NCBI RefSeq assembly: GCF_945859705.1
Contig: NC_079134.1
Location: 45,686,402 to 45,750,401, forward strand
Length of the DNA: 64,000 nucleotides
DNA from: Episyrphus balteatus
Lineage: Eukaryota > Arthropoda > Insecta > Diptera > Syrphidae
Direction: 5' to 3'
The notes under the pieces were generated by a model. The model was not told where the DNA came from. It did no database searches and saw only the letters and a program-made list of their open reading frames with translations. The translations under genes and the position numbers were made by a program. Positions within the stretch are counted from its first letter, which is position 1. Every line of letters begins with the position of its first letter. Shown here piece by piece: positions 1 through 11,300 of the stretch.

Positions 1-521
1 TTAAACATCAATTTTTAATCTTGATATTTCAAAGAATTAAGTTCACAATCTGTGATAAATATGTAGTTACCATTAATTTTGTTTTAGCTAAACTAAAAGC
101 CCGGATTTATTCCATTATAATAACACTTTTCAACAAAAAATGTATTTAAAGTTTTAATGTCATTATTAAATTATATTTTTGTTTTAGCTAAACTAAAAGC
201 CCGGATTTATTAAAAAAAAAAAAAAAAAAAAAAAATATTGAAATATTGTTTAACAACCATTTTTTATTTTTTCTTTAATTTGAATTTTAAAATTCATGAA
301 TTGTAGCATATCATTCTGGCATGTCTTTATTTTCATTTATTTTTATCTAATTATAAATATTAATTAATTTGTACTTCTTTTTTTTTAAATTTGCTTTATA
401 AAAATAATAATTCTCTCTCAAATTGAAATAACTTTGAAATAACCGGCAGACGGCTTATAAGCCATGCTTGTATATCTTTTATTTAATTATAAGTTTGTAT
501 CTTTTCTTTGAAAAAATAAAG

Positions 522-555
<34 letters not shown>

Positions 556-1610
556 TTCCAATAGCTATTTAAGATAACGATACTTTGAACTGCAAGAGCA
601 AGTACGTGCGACCCCAGTCGTGCATTTTATTTTATAATAATATTATCAAAAATTGCAGTGTTTTAAATATTTCTGTCTAACTTTTCATCTTTTAAAATCT
701 TTTTGAGAACAAAAAATGTTGCTTTAAATAACAAAAGGGGCCAATTTCGGGGGCTATCGCTCAAAACTTTACGTATTGTTTTGAAAGACGATTTTTTGCT
801 AAAAATCAACTTAATTTTAAAAACTTAAAAATACTCGCATTACTCTACTACCTCATTGCATCATATTATATTTTTTAAATTAGGTCATTTTTGACGATAA
901 GGCATTTTTTAAGGTAAGGCACTTTTAAAGTTAAGGCATTTTCATCCTACCTTGAAAAACGCCCCAAAAGTAACCCATCTTCAAAAAAGCCTTACCTTCA
1001 AAAATGCTCTGCCTTAAAAAAATTCCCTACCTTCAATGAATTTGATCATGGATTTTCGTTGGCGCTATTTAAAAAAAAAACTTATTTCAAAAGTGCTATA
1101 CCTTCTAAATAAAATTTTTATCAAATTGGCAATTTTTCAAATTAGATCCTTTTTGAAGGTAGGGCATTTTTATTTTAAGGTAGGGCATTGCCCCTCAATG
1201 CCCCCACACCCCTGCCTACGGCCCGGCATGGGAATTACGAATAAATCAAGTCTATACATTTTTTTCATGTGAAAGGGTATTTTTTTTAGGTGTAGATAGA
1301 GAAAATGTGGGTTAATTAGAAAAACTAATTCAGCAATAATGTTACTTTTGAAATTGGAAACAAGAATCGTGTCTATAAGAATATTAAGGTTAAAGGTGTA
1401 TTTTTGAGTGAAAATAAAATAATTTTATTATTTTTATTTTATATTCAATTATTGATGGACTACCCTAATGAAATTTCAAAAAAAAACGTTTCATTTGAGA
1501 TAGAAGGCAAGAATAAAGAGTTTTCATAAAAAAAATTTGGGTGAAAGGGTGTTTTTTTTCTCGACAACAGTAAAATCTGTAATACGGTCCCTGCCTACTT
1601 ACATAGGTAA
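1..1610. repeat. Gene-free repeat-rich stretch
   Basis: No coding gene is supported here. A roughly 100-base direct repeat is seen twice, each carrying TTTAGCTAAACTAAAAGCCC (from about 83 and 183), and the second ends in about 22 A residues. An ATA microsatellite lies at about 521-552. At about 590-640 there is a 45-base sequence with the hairpin GTGCGAC-CCCA-GTCGTGC that recurs near 14.7, 15.4 and 38.1 kb. From 893 to 1195 the motif AAGGTAGGGCATTTTT and its variants recur in both orientations. Confidence 0.6.
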
Positions 1611-1672
1611 ACACTTTTATAACTGAATTCAGAACTATGTTTTTTTTGTTCCAGGTAATCAAAACTGAACTC

Positions 1673-2980
1673 ATGGCTGTCAAATTTGTCTTTGTTCTAA
1701 CAGTTTTTCTCCTAAAAAACTATATAAATGCCCAAGAAGAAGAAGATGATTTGATGGCTATTATCAAGTCGACTTTTAAAATTGGACCAGACAAAGACCC
1801 ATTGGATTTCTTAGTGCCAACTTCTGCTCCAGTTATTGATAGTGAAATAAAATCTTCTGGTCAATCGTGTGGCTTGGGAAAACAATGTGTCCGAGAGTAT
1901 CTCTGTTCGAATGGCAACGTAAAAAAGTTTGGCGATGTAAAACTCTTTAATCTTCGCCTCGGCGAAGATGCAGAAAATGAATGTCCATTCTTGTATAAGT
2001 GCTGCTCAGTTGAAGACACTGTATGTTCATCTATATTTAACTAATTATTATGATTCGATTGTATACATTTTTCTTCATTTATTTTACAGGTTAGTGAACC
2101 TATTATTCGACCAACAAAAATTGCATCTGGTTGTGGTCGTAGAAATACAGATGGCGTTGGTTTTGCTATCGAAGGAGCTATGCATAATGAAGCCGAGTTT
2201 GGAGAGTTTCCATGGATGTTGGCTATTTTAAGAGGCAGAAATAACAAGGATGATAGGCGTGAAATATATCAATGTGGTGGATCTTTGATTCATCCGCAAG
2301 TAGCTTTGACCACCGCTCATTGTGTTTACGGCCACGAGCCATCAGCATTTGTAGTTCGAGCTGGTGAATGGGAAACTAACTCTAAAGCCGAACCGTTTCC
2401 TGACGTAAACCTAAACGTTCAGGAGATTGTTATTCATCCCAATTACAACATCGACAATTTACACAACGATATTGCTTTGCTTTTTCTAGTTTCACCATTT
2501 GAACTTGCTGCACACATCAATACTGTGTGTCTGCCACCAGCTGGTTTTATGTTTGATTTTGAAAAATGTTTTGCCACCGGTTGGGGCAAGGATAAATTCG
2601 AGAATGGAAAGTATCAGAATATTTTGAAAAAAATTGATTTACCAGTTGTTCCGAGCTTTGTGTGCCAAGATAATTTGAGAAAAACTCGCTTGGGGATGTT
2701 TTTTGAGCTGGATAAGAGCTTTTTATGTGCTGGGGGTGAGAGTGGCAAGGACACATGCGAAGGTGATGGTGGTTCACCATTATCATGTCCAATAAAAAAC
2801 AGTGATGATCGGTTTTATCAGGCTGGTATTGTTGCTTGGGGAATTGGTTGTGGCAAAGAAAATGTTCCTGGAGTTTATGTGAATGTGTCAAATTTTCGTG
2901 AATGGATTGATCAAGAACTTGCTGTGAAACATTTGGCTGTAGGGAATACGAAAGACGAGTTTAATGTACGTAGTGGGTAG
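1673..2980 (+). CDS. Clip-domain serine protease homologue, catalytically dead (SPH1)
   Basis: Two exons, 1673-2020 and 2090-2980, flank a 69-base phase-0 intron (GTATGT..TTTACAG) and give 412 residues. ATG 1673 is preferred over the in-frame ATG 1637 because it opens directly on a signal peptide (about residues 1-20), and a possible 5'UTR acceptor TTGTTCCAG ends at 1654. Residues 66-111 form a clip domain with six cysteines (66, 72, 78, 104, 110, 111). The S1-like domain starts near residue 150. His57 and Asp102 equivalents are kept (TTAHC, His193; NDIALL, Asp243), but the serine motif reads GDGGSP instead of GDSGGP, so the nucleophile is Gly343. This resembles CLIPA/PPAF2-type homologues, which are secreted cofactors of melanization or Toll-linked proteases; the exact role is inferred. 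Intact and divergent from the three minus-strand copies at 50-64 kb. Confidence 0.92.
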
Positions 2981-2988
2981 ACAAAACG

Positions 2989-3022
2989 AATAAAAACACT
3001 CATGCAGCTTTTTGAAAATAAA
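2989..3022 (+). terminator. Polyadenylation signals of SPH1
   Basis: Two AATAAA hexamers follow the SPH1 stop, at 2989-2994 and 3017-3022, so a 3'UTR of roughly 30-70 bases is expected. Confidence 0.6.
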
Positions 3023-3530
3023 TATTTTTTTACCTCCTGATATACAACCTATCGGTCGTTTTTTTTTTTAATTCTCGTGTTTATAAGATCTCTTAACTCA
3101 AAACCTGTGTAAAAGAAAGTCATGTAATAAATTGAAAACGAGTTACCATAATGAGAAAGGCAACAAAGTTGCAGTACATGTTGAAATGTGCTCAAGGCCA
3201 GGTTGTCCTGGGACAAAATTATGTCGGATGAAATCGAAAAATTAATGAGATGGTAAACATTTGGAACAGGATTTAACGATAATTTTAATTTATTTTTTAA
3301 AACAAAATTAAACAAAATAAAACATAAAATTTGCTTTTATATTGCAAAAACACCGTTTTAAAAGGTATTGACCTCCAAACGAAAAATTGCATTTGATTTC
3401 TAAAATAAGTAAAATTTTTTAGAAATAAATTTTGCAAAATCGTTGAAGCCGTTAAAAATAAAAATAAATATTTTTTATACATATAAAAATTTTCAAAAAT
3501 TTTTCAAAACAAAATGTTAAATCTTATGTA
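3023..3530. other. Gene-free AT-rich flank
   Basis: AT-rich sequence between the SPH1 3' end and a foldback element. Short minus-strand open frames here have no recognisable domain. Confidence 0.4.
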
Positions 3531-4876
3531 CATTAGACTGGGCCAAAAAAATAAAATATTTTTTTTTTGAAAGTAACTTCGAAAATCATGTTCAGGATGA
3601 CGAAAAAAAAATTTGGTGAAAATTTGAGCCGTTAAAAAAAATTTTAAGAGGTCTATCATCGGTGTTTTTTATTTTTATACATGATATGATGTTTTACAAC
3701 AGAACTGCTAGACGATCAAAGTAAAAAAAATTTCTGTTCATTTTTTCTTATATAAAATTAAATTTCCTACAAAAAAGATCTAATTGAAAATTTTCGTCAG
3801 ACGAGCCGTATTCGAGTAATTAAGCTTTTTAAATCGAAGTGTTTTTTCAATTTGCCTGTTTCACTTTGGAATTTTGTGATGAGCAAATAAGTGAATAGAA
3901 AAATAAAACCTTGACAGATTCTTATAGGAAATTTAATTCTCTACAAAAAAGGTCTTGAAGTAATTTGCCCTAAATTGAGTTTTGAAGAAGTTATTCACGA
4001 TTTAAATCGAGAAAAAAATTAAAAAATCAATTTTCAATTTCAAAATTTTCTAATTCACTGAAAATTCAATATTTTCAAATTAGCAAGATGTTTTCTTGTA
4101 GGGAATTAAACGTTCTATAAAAAATTCCTTGGCAGCAAATTAATTGCTTTAACCGTTTAGAAGATAATCGTATTCAAATCGCAAATGCATACTTGTCATA
4201 AGAAAACTATTGAAATCAGTGGGCATTGGTTTTGATACGAATATCTTCTTAACGGTTAAAGCAATTAATTTGCTGCCAAGGAACTTTTTATAGAACGTTT
4301 AATTCCCTACAAGAAAACATCTTGTTAATTTGAAAATATTGAATTTTCAGTGAATTAGAAAATTTTGAAATTGAAAATTGATTTTTTAATTTTTTTCTGA
4401 TTTAAATCGTGAATAACTTCCTCAGAACTCAATTTAGGGAAAATTACTATAAGACATTATTTGTAGAGAATTAAATTTCCTATATGAATCTGTCGTGGTT
4501 TTATTTTTCTATTCACTTATTTGCTCATCACAAAATTCCAAATTAATCAGTCTAATTGAAAAAACACTTCGATTTAAAAAGCTTAATTACTCGAATACGG
4601 TTCGTCTGACGAAAATTTTCAATTAGATCTTTTTTGTAGGAAATTTAATTTTATATAAGAAAAAATGAACAGAAATTTTTTTTACTTTGATCGTCTAGCA
4701 GTTCTGTTGTAAAACATCATATCATGTATAAAAATAAAAAACACCGATGATAGACCTCTTAAAATTTTTTTTAACGGCTCAAATTTTCACCAAATTTTTT
4801 TTTCATCATCCTGAACATGATTTTCGAAGTTACTTTCAAAAAAAAAAATATTTTATTTTTTTGGCCCAGTCTAATG
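3531..4876. mobile_element. Foldback element, TA-flanked (1.35 kb)
   Basis: The two halves are inverted copies centred near 4200. Ends read CATTAGACTGGGCC and GGCCCAGTCTAATG and are flanked by TA (within GTAC on both sides), the Tc1/mariner target duplication. The arms share internal sequence with the element at 27103-28437, for example the stretch around CTTGTAGGGAATTAAACG, so both belong to one family. No transposase frame; it must have been mobilised in trans. Confidence 0.85.
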
Positions 4877-5724
4877 TACATATATCAAAAGAAAATTTCG
4901 CACACTATTCAAAACAAATCTAAAAATATTTTTTTTTTAATTTTGTTTCTGATTTTTCATATATTAAAATTATGTAAATGATTTTGTATAAAAAAAATTT
5001 GATGAAATTGATTTGTATTTTGGCAGAAAATCAGATTTTAGAAAAACTGTTGTATGGCAGGTACAGAGTTGTAAAAATATCAATTAAAAAAAAAACAAAT
5101 ATTGATTGCAACTGAAAAAAGTTTGCATTATAAAAAATTCGAAAAATAGTATAAATAAAAATATATAATGCACACATTTTGCATTGATTTTTTTTTTCAA
5201 TGCAGACATTTTTGTACCTATGTGCAATAAAGATTTTTTAATGCAATATTTTTATTTGAAACAAATATTTTTTTTAATGCAAATATTTTTTAGTTCCAAT
5301 AAATATTTTATTTTTATGCAAAAATTTTGTATTTGCAACAATTATTTATTTTCTTTTGTTTATTTTGAAATTTTACAAACTTCGGCAAACTTTAATAAAA
5401 TGGTAGACCTTGCCTAAAAATTAACATTTAAATTTTTAAAACAAAATATTTAAAACCCTTTTTGGAGAAAATTAATTTTTTTTGGAAATTTGGATATGAT
5501 TGAACCTTTATTTTTTTTCAAAAAAATTCATTCCAAAAATTCTTCTGGAAAGTTTCTAAAGAATGCTACATACTAAGATTAACGTTTAACAATGTCGGAC
5601 TCATGAAATGTCCGAGAATATAGAAAGAAAGAATTTGCACTACCCGATAAAATTTGTCAATACAAAAAAGTTACACATACGCCACAGAGACCCTTTGAGT
5701 AAAACATAAACAAAATTATTAATA
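4877..5724. other. Gene-free AT-rich stretch
   Basis: Low-complexity A/T sequence with imperfect TGCAAATATTTTT-type runs at 5170-5350. No gene seen. Short frames are compositional. Confidence 0.4.
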
Positions 5725-7214
5725 CAGTCAAATAAGGAGAAAAAAGGGGTAAATCTCGGAATGAATGTTAGTAGAAATTTTTTTTGCTCAATATCTTCCT
5801 TTTGCCATTCTATAACATATCTCAAAAGTCTAGAAAAATCTCATGTCCGCTTGTCGCGATTTCAAGGTCAAATCGCGAAATGGAGATTTTCAAAATTAGC
5901 AAAAATAGGCTATGGTATTATATACACATATGATACATGATTTCAAGGTATTTTTTAATGCTGATTCCAAAAAATCTAAAATTAAGACAATCTGACGTCT
6001 CTGGAAAAAGTTATACCTGTTTTTCATCTGTCAACTCATATTATTATAACAGTTGCAAACTTACTGCCGAAAAACCCTTAAAAGTTATGGTAGACGAACC
6101 AAATTTAGCATGAAGATTTTAGAATCCATCATTATTAAAAATCAAAACAATCCCTTACAAAAAATATATACACCTACGAAATAATGGTATTTTTTGATGG
6201 AGGGGCAAATTTTAGGATATGCACTAAAGAAGATTCTTGTTCATCTTAGGAATAAGTGCAAATAGGCTAATTTTTTCATTTTAATCTTTGTTTGGATATT
6301 CTTTAATTACCCTCAAAAATCTAAAAAAATCTCATGTCCGCAAGTCCTAATTTTCTTGGTTTGAAAATAAGGTGCAGATTTTAAAAAATTGGAACTACAC
6401 TTCAGATTTTTGTGTCAGATCAACATGAATAAGGTGCATTACTTTTCAGGGATGGTCAGGTTGACTTGTTTGTGAGTTTTGTTGGAATTAGTGTTAAAAA
6501 ATACCTTTAAATCATGTCGTTAAGTTGGTATACATATACAAATTTAAACTTTTCTTATTAATTTTTTAAAATCTGCACCTTATTTTCAAACCAAGAAAAT
6601 TAGGTCTTGCGGACATGAGATTTTTTTAGATTTTTGAGGGTAATTAAAGAATATCCAAACAAAGATTAAAATGAAAAAATTAGCCTATTTGCACTTATTC
6701 CTAAGATGAACAAGAATCTTCTTTAGTGCATATTCTAAAATTTGCCCCTCCATCAAAAAATACCATTATTTCGTAGGTATATATATTTTTGTAATGGATT
6801 GTTTTGATTTTTAATAATGATGGATTCTAAAATCTTTATGCAAAATTTAGTTCATCTACCATAACTTTTAAGGGTTTTTCGGCGGTAAGTTTGCAACTGT
6901 TATAATAATATGAGTTGACAGATGAAAAACAGGTATAACTTTTTCCAGAGACGTCAGATTGTCTTGATTTTAGATTTTTTGGAATCAGTATTAAAAAATA
7001 CCTTGAAATCATGTATCATATGTGTATATAATACCATAGCCTATTATTGCTAATTTTGAAAATCTCCATTTCGCGATTTGACCTTGAAATCGCGACAAGC
7101 GGACATGAGATTTTTCTAGACTTTTGAGATATGTTATAGAATGGCAAAAGGAAGATATTGAGCAAAAAAAATTTCTACTAACATTCATTCCGAGGTTAAA
7201 CCCTTATTTGACTG
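5725..7214. mobile_element. Foldback MITE of the CAGT..ACTG family, copy 1
   Basis: A 1.49 kb inverted duplication centred near 6480. The left end begins CAGTCAAATAAGG and the right end finishes CCTTATTTGACTG; a TA precedes the left end. A sister copy lies at 54192-55654 with near-identical arms, including the stretch with TCGCGATTTCAAGG. Ends and TA preference point to a Tc1/mariner-type non-autonomous element. No transposase. Confidence 0.85.
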
Positions 7215-8337
7215 GATTATATATCAAATTGAAAAAAGAAAATCGCTTATTTAAAAATTGAAACTAGTTAAAATTTTTATTGACGAATCACTGATTGTCT
7301 ATGTTAATCAATTCAAAATTTAATGAATAAATTAAGTTTCTAGATGGAAATTGCGAAAAAAAAAAATACTTTGATATGAAATTACCACCTACATTATTTC
7401 ATTTAAAATTGAATTGGATGTTGAAAACAAAGATTATAAAGTTTCTTAATACAAGGAGTTGAGTACGATTGATCGCATTTTAAAATCTCGTTCTTGAAAA
7501 TTCACGGCTTAGCATCAAATTCCTGCATAATCTGATTTTGGAATTTCCGTTGTGGTGGTCCAAAAATAAGGATTTCTAATTATTTTGTTTTGCCAGATGG
7601 ATTGTTTAGTTGAGTGCAATGGTGCGAGAAATGGGCAATAATGCGGAAAGTTTTTGAATGTATGTATTAATTTTTGATACGTTGGTATTATGTATATTAT
7701 ATTTTTTAGAGACATTAAATCTTTCTTGACAGAAAAATTATTAAGATATTACTAAAAAAGTAAAAAATTCGACCCTTAAGTCTAAATGAAAAGTTTCATT
7801 TTTATTGAATTATCTACCATTTAATTTATTCTCATTAGTTTGAAACGGAAACGATTTCCAACTTCATTTTAACTTAAAACGTGTAATATTGAAGTTTTAA
7901 ATTTTTTTAAAAGAAAATCACTTCAAAACAAAAGGGATTTATGTAAATTTAATCAGAAAACATATTGTCTTTTTAAGTGCGACTTATTTCAAACAGAAGT
8001 CCACTTTAAATTAAAGTTTCTTCCCACAATTTAATCAAATTAAAACATTCAAGAAATTAAAAAGATTTGTACGTTTAATTTAACACGGAAGTCTTCTTGT
8101 CAAAAAACCATCGAAAAATTTAATACAGATTCTCTTTGTTTTTTAACATTTCATTTTTCTTCGTGTAGATCTAAAACCGTTGAAATACACCGCTTTTGTA
8201 CTATAAGATAAGAATAATTTAAATTAAAATCCTTGCTGATGAAGTAATTTTGTTTTTAAGACGAAAGATGGAAACAAAAGTAAAGTTGAAATAAAACAAA
8301 CAACACTTTGCAAAAAAAAACTATCAAAACAATAATT
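7215..8337. other. Gene-free flank 3' of CD98hc
   Basis: AT-rich DNA between a MITE and the 3' end of the minus-strand CD98hc gene. No coding, RNA or strong repeat signal seen. The proximal part would hold the CD98hc 3'UTR. Confidence 0.4.
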
Positions 8338-11300
8338 TTATTTATCAAGTCGAACAACAATGGTTTCCAAACCACCAATTTGAAACTCCCCAAAGTAGAT
8401 TTTATCACTTTGAGTATTTCCCAACATAACATGTCCACTGTAATACATTGAAGTCATGTCCATCTGAACCATTTTTTGACCAAAATTCGAAATCGAAACA
8501 AATGAATTCCTCCGTGGATAGATTCTCTCCACAACAATAATATCATCTCGGCTACTTCGCACTTGAGTGTTGGGAATATTTTGCGAGGCCTTACAAATAA
8601 CATTCTTATAGATCGATGGTGATCGATCACGCAAATGAATCATGCGTGAAACTTGTTCGAAATTCTCCAAATTAAATGAAGAACTCTTTGGCAACCAAGG
8701 TAGGGTTTCCCTGCTAGTGAATTTCAATGCATCTGACCATTCCATTGTGGAAAGATGATGCAAATGCTTGGTTTCCGAATGTTCATTATGAGGATCATGG
8801 ACATTTTCCAAAGCAATTTCATCGCCATAGAAAATATTTGGAGATCCTGGCAACATTAGCTGCATGATTGTTGCAGCAAGTGATGCGTTTCCGTTCATTT
8901 GACGGGAAACACGTTGTTTGTTTACCCCTCCAATTGACCATTGAATCCAGGGTCCATCTTCTCTGGGAGCTAGAATACCCTTCAAAGCAGCTTGAATTTG
9001 TTGCATAGTTTGCTGAGTTCCATTCATAACGTCTACATGAACATCAACCAAATCAACGTGGGAAAGAATTTTGTTCGCCTTAGCGGTGTTGAGTTTTTGA
9101 ATAACTTCGTTATCAATAATTAGAGCCCTCTGAGGCCCAAGAATATGCTTCCATTCGGCAATATTATTCAAGAGATTATCATCATTTGTGTACATTTCCA
9201 ATCCCTTGATATAGAATCCATCGACCCCGAGTCCAATCCATTTTTGAATAGCAATCGAAATTAGATTATCAGTTTCAATTGGTGCTGCTTCAGTCATATT
9301 ACTATTGGCTGTGTAATTAACTTCATTAGCTTCTTCCAAACGTTTGAGGTAGGGATATATTGGCAAATCTAGGATCAATGATATATTTCTAGCATGAAGT
9401 GCTCGTGATAATTGCAAAAGATCTGATGTACTTCCAATGACTGTTGCGATGTTTAACAAAGATGTTACATTATTAAAATCGTCGGGATAATGTTCGGCAG
9501 TAAAAATTGAATTCAAACGAACTGCTCCAACTCCTAGAGCAGACAGATAGTCTATTCGTTTTGTTATACCTCTTAGATCACCAAGTCCATCATTGTTGGA
9601 ATCTTGATAGCTAGCGGGGAATATTTCATAGAAAACACTTCCTCGATACCAAGCAGTTCTGAAATAATTGAAAGTGTTTAAAAAGTTGAAAGAAGAAAAG
9701 AGGAGTAAGAAACTTACTTTGGATTACAAGTTTTGGGCAAAGTTATAATCATTGCTACAACAACGGCACACATTGCCAATAAGCTGGACATAAAAATGAA
9801 GAAGGTACATTTTCGTATTAGTGGCCAATTCCATGATACGAATGATGGTGTATCGTTTGATGACTTCATGACCAAGTGTCCTTTAACTCCTAATCCATTG
9901 GAGTCCTGAAATATAAACAAATAATATTAACTTTGAATATTCTTAGAGTAAAGTGTCCTGAGAAATTAAAAAAAAGTAACATGGTAAGTGCACACTTTTT
10001 ACTGAAAAAAAGATTTAATTTTTGACATATTTTAGATTGTTTAAATGTTGGAAATGTTCATAGCCAGTGGCCGATTTCATAAACATTTAAAAGGCTTTGA
10101 AATTTGTAAATGTTTTTTTTTTTTTTTATATGGAACTATAGTCATTTTAGGCCATAAAAGGTTGATAAATATTTAAAAGGGCTCTATTTTAAGCCATAAG
10201 GGTGCCTTTAGTAAAACTCCATTTTTACTTTTGGCATGGTAGTTCATCCCGGGTTTTTATTTAAGAAACCCAGGACGTGTAAGTATCCCGTATTTTGTTA
10301 TTTGTCCCGTGATTGTCCCGTATTTGTACATTCTCTGATTTTTTTTATTCAAGATTTTAAAAACTTTGTACGACAAATAGGAAAAACAGTGGTTGGAAAT
10401 GAATACTTTTCTAATTTTTCGGATAAAGGACGCTGCTGAATCAAAACAAAAAAATTTCTAAGTATGTATTCAAAGTCAAAAAACTCTTTTGGATAAAGAA
10501 AAATTACCTAAACAGTTATACATATGTGAATGACAAATGATTGAAAACTCTCCAAATATTCAAGCACAGGTAAGAATTTCGTTGGTTAAGCTGCGTAATG
10601 TGCAATGAAAAGCAAAATTTCGTTTACTAGACTAGGCTTTAGTTTTTAAAATGGAAGAGTAAAGAACCCAGGTAAATTTCAATACTTTTAAGGACATGTT
10701 AGAAGTTTAATTAAAGATTATACAATTTAAAAATAATTTAAAATAAAATTTTAATGTTAAAAAACAGGTCTTACGATTTTATTTGAAAAAATATTATTTT
10801 AGAAGTTATTAACAGTAGGTCACTATTATAAAATCGCTTTCTGGAATTTGTAAACGGCTCAAATAATTTCAACAAAAATCATTTAAATCTTGATATCAAA
10901 ATAAGGAAAAATGATATGAAAAGTTTTTTAAAAAATTTAATTTTTTGTACATTTTTTTTTCCAAAAATCAATATTTATTTTCAAAATGATACAACGAATT
11001 TTTTATCTGTCCCGGGTTTCGCTTCTAGAAATATGATCACCGTAACTATAGCAGAAGTAAAAAGGCATTACAATACAAAAAGGGGAAAGAAACTGAAAAA
11101 GGTCCCAACATTTTTAGAACCTGCATACTTGGTCTTACAACATTGGTATCCCATTAAATCAGTACAGTGCAGTTTTTAACAACATGAAGTAAATTGTATG
11201 TCTAAGTGAATGATTTACTTAATAATTTTTGATGCAAGAAATCTCAATTTAAGTTAAAAATTTTTCGAGATTCTGATTTGTTTGCTGATATAGAAATTAT

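Noticed and set aside
1637..1672. Upstream ATG of SPH1 at 1637
   Set aside because: It would put a non-signal segment before the signal peptide and spans a likely splice acceptor; ATG 1673 fits the family better.
2547..2891. 114-residue minus-strand frame
   Set aside because: Antisense shadow of the SPH1 protease-like exon.
10236..11179. Open frames of 67 and 87 residues in CD98hc intron 1
   Set aside because: No recognisable motif, no splice context, and AT-driven composition.
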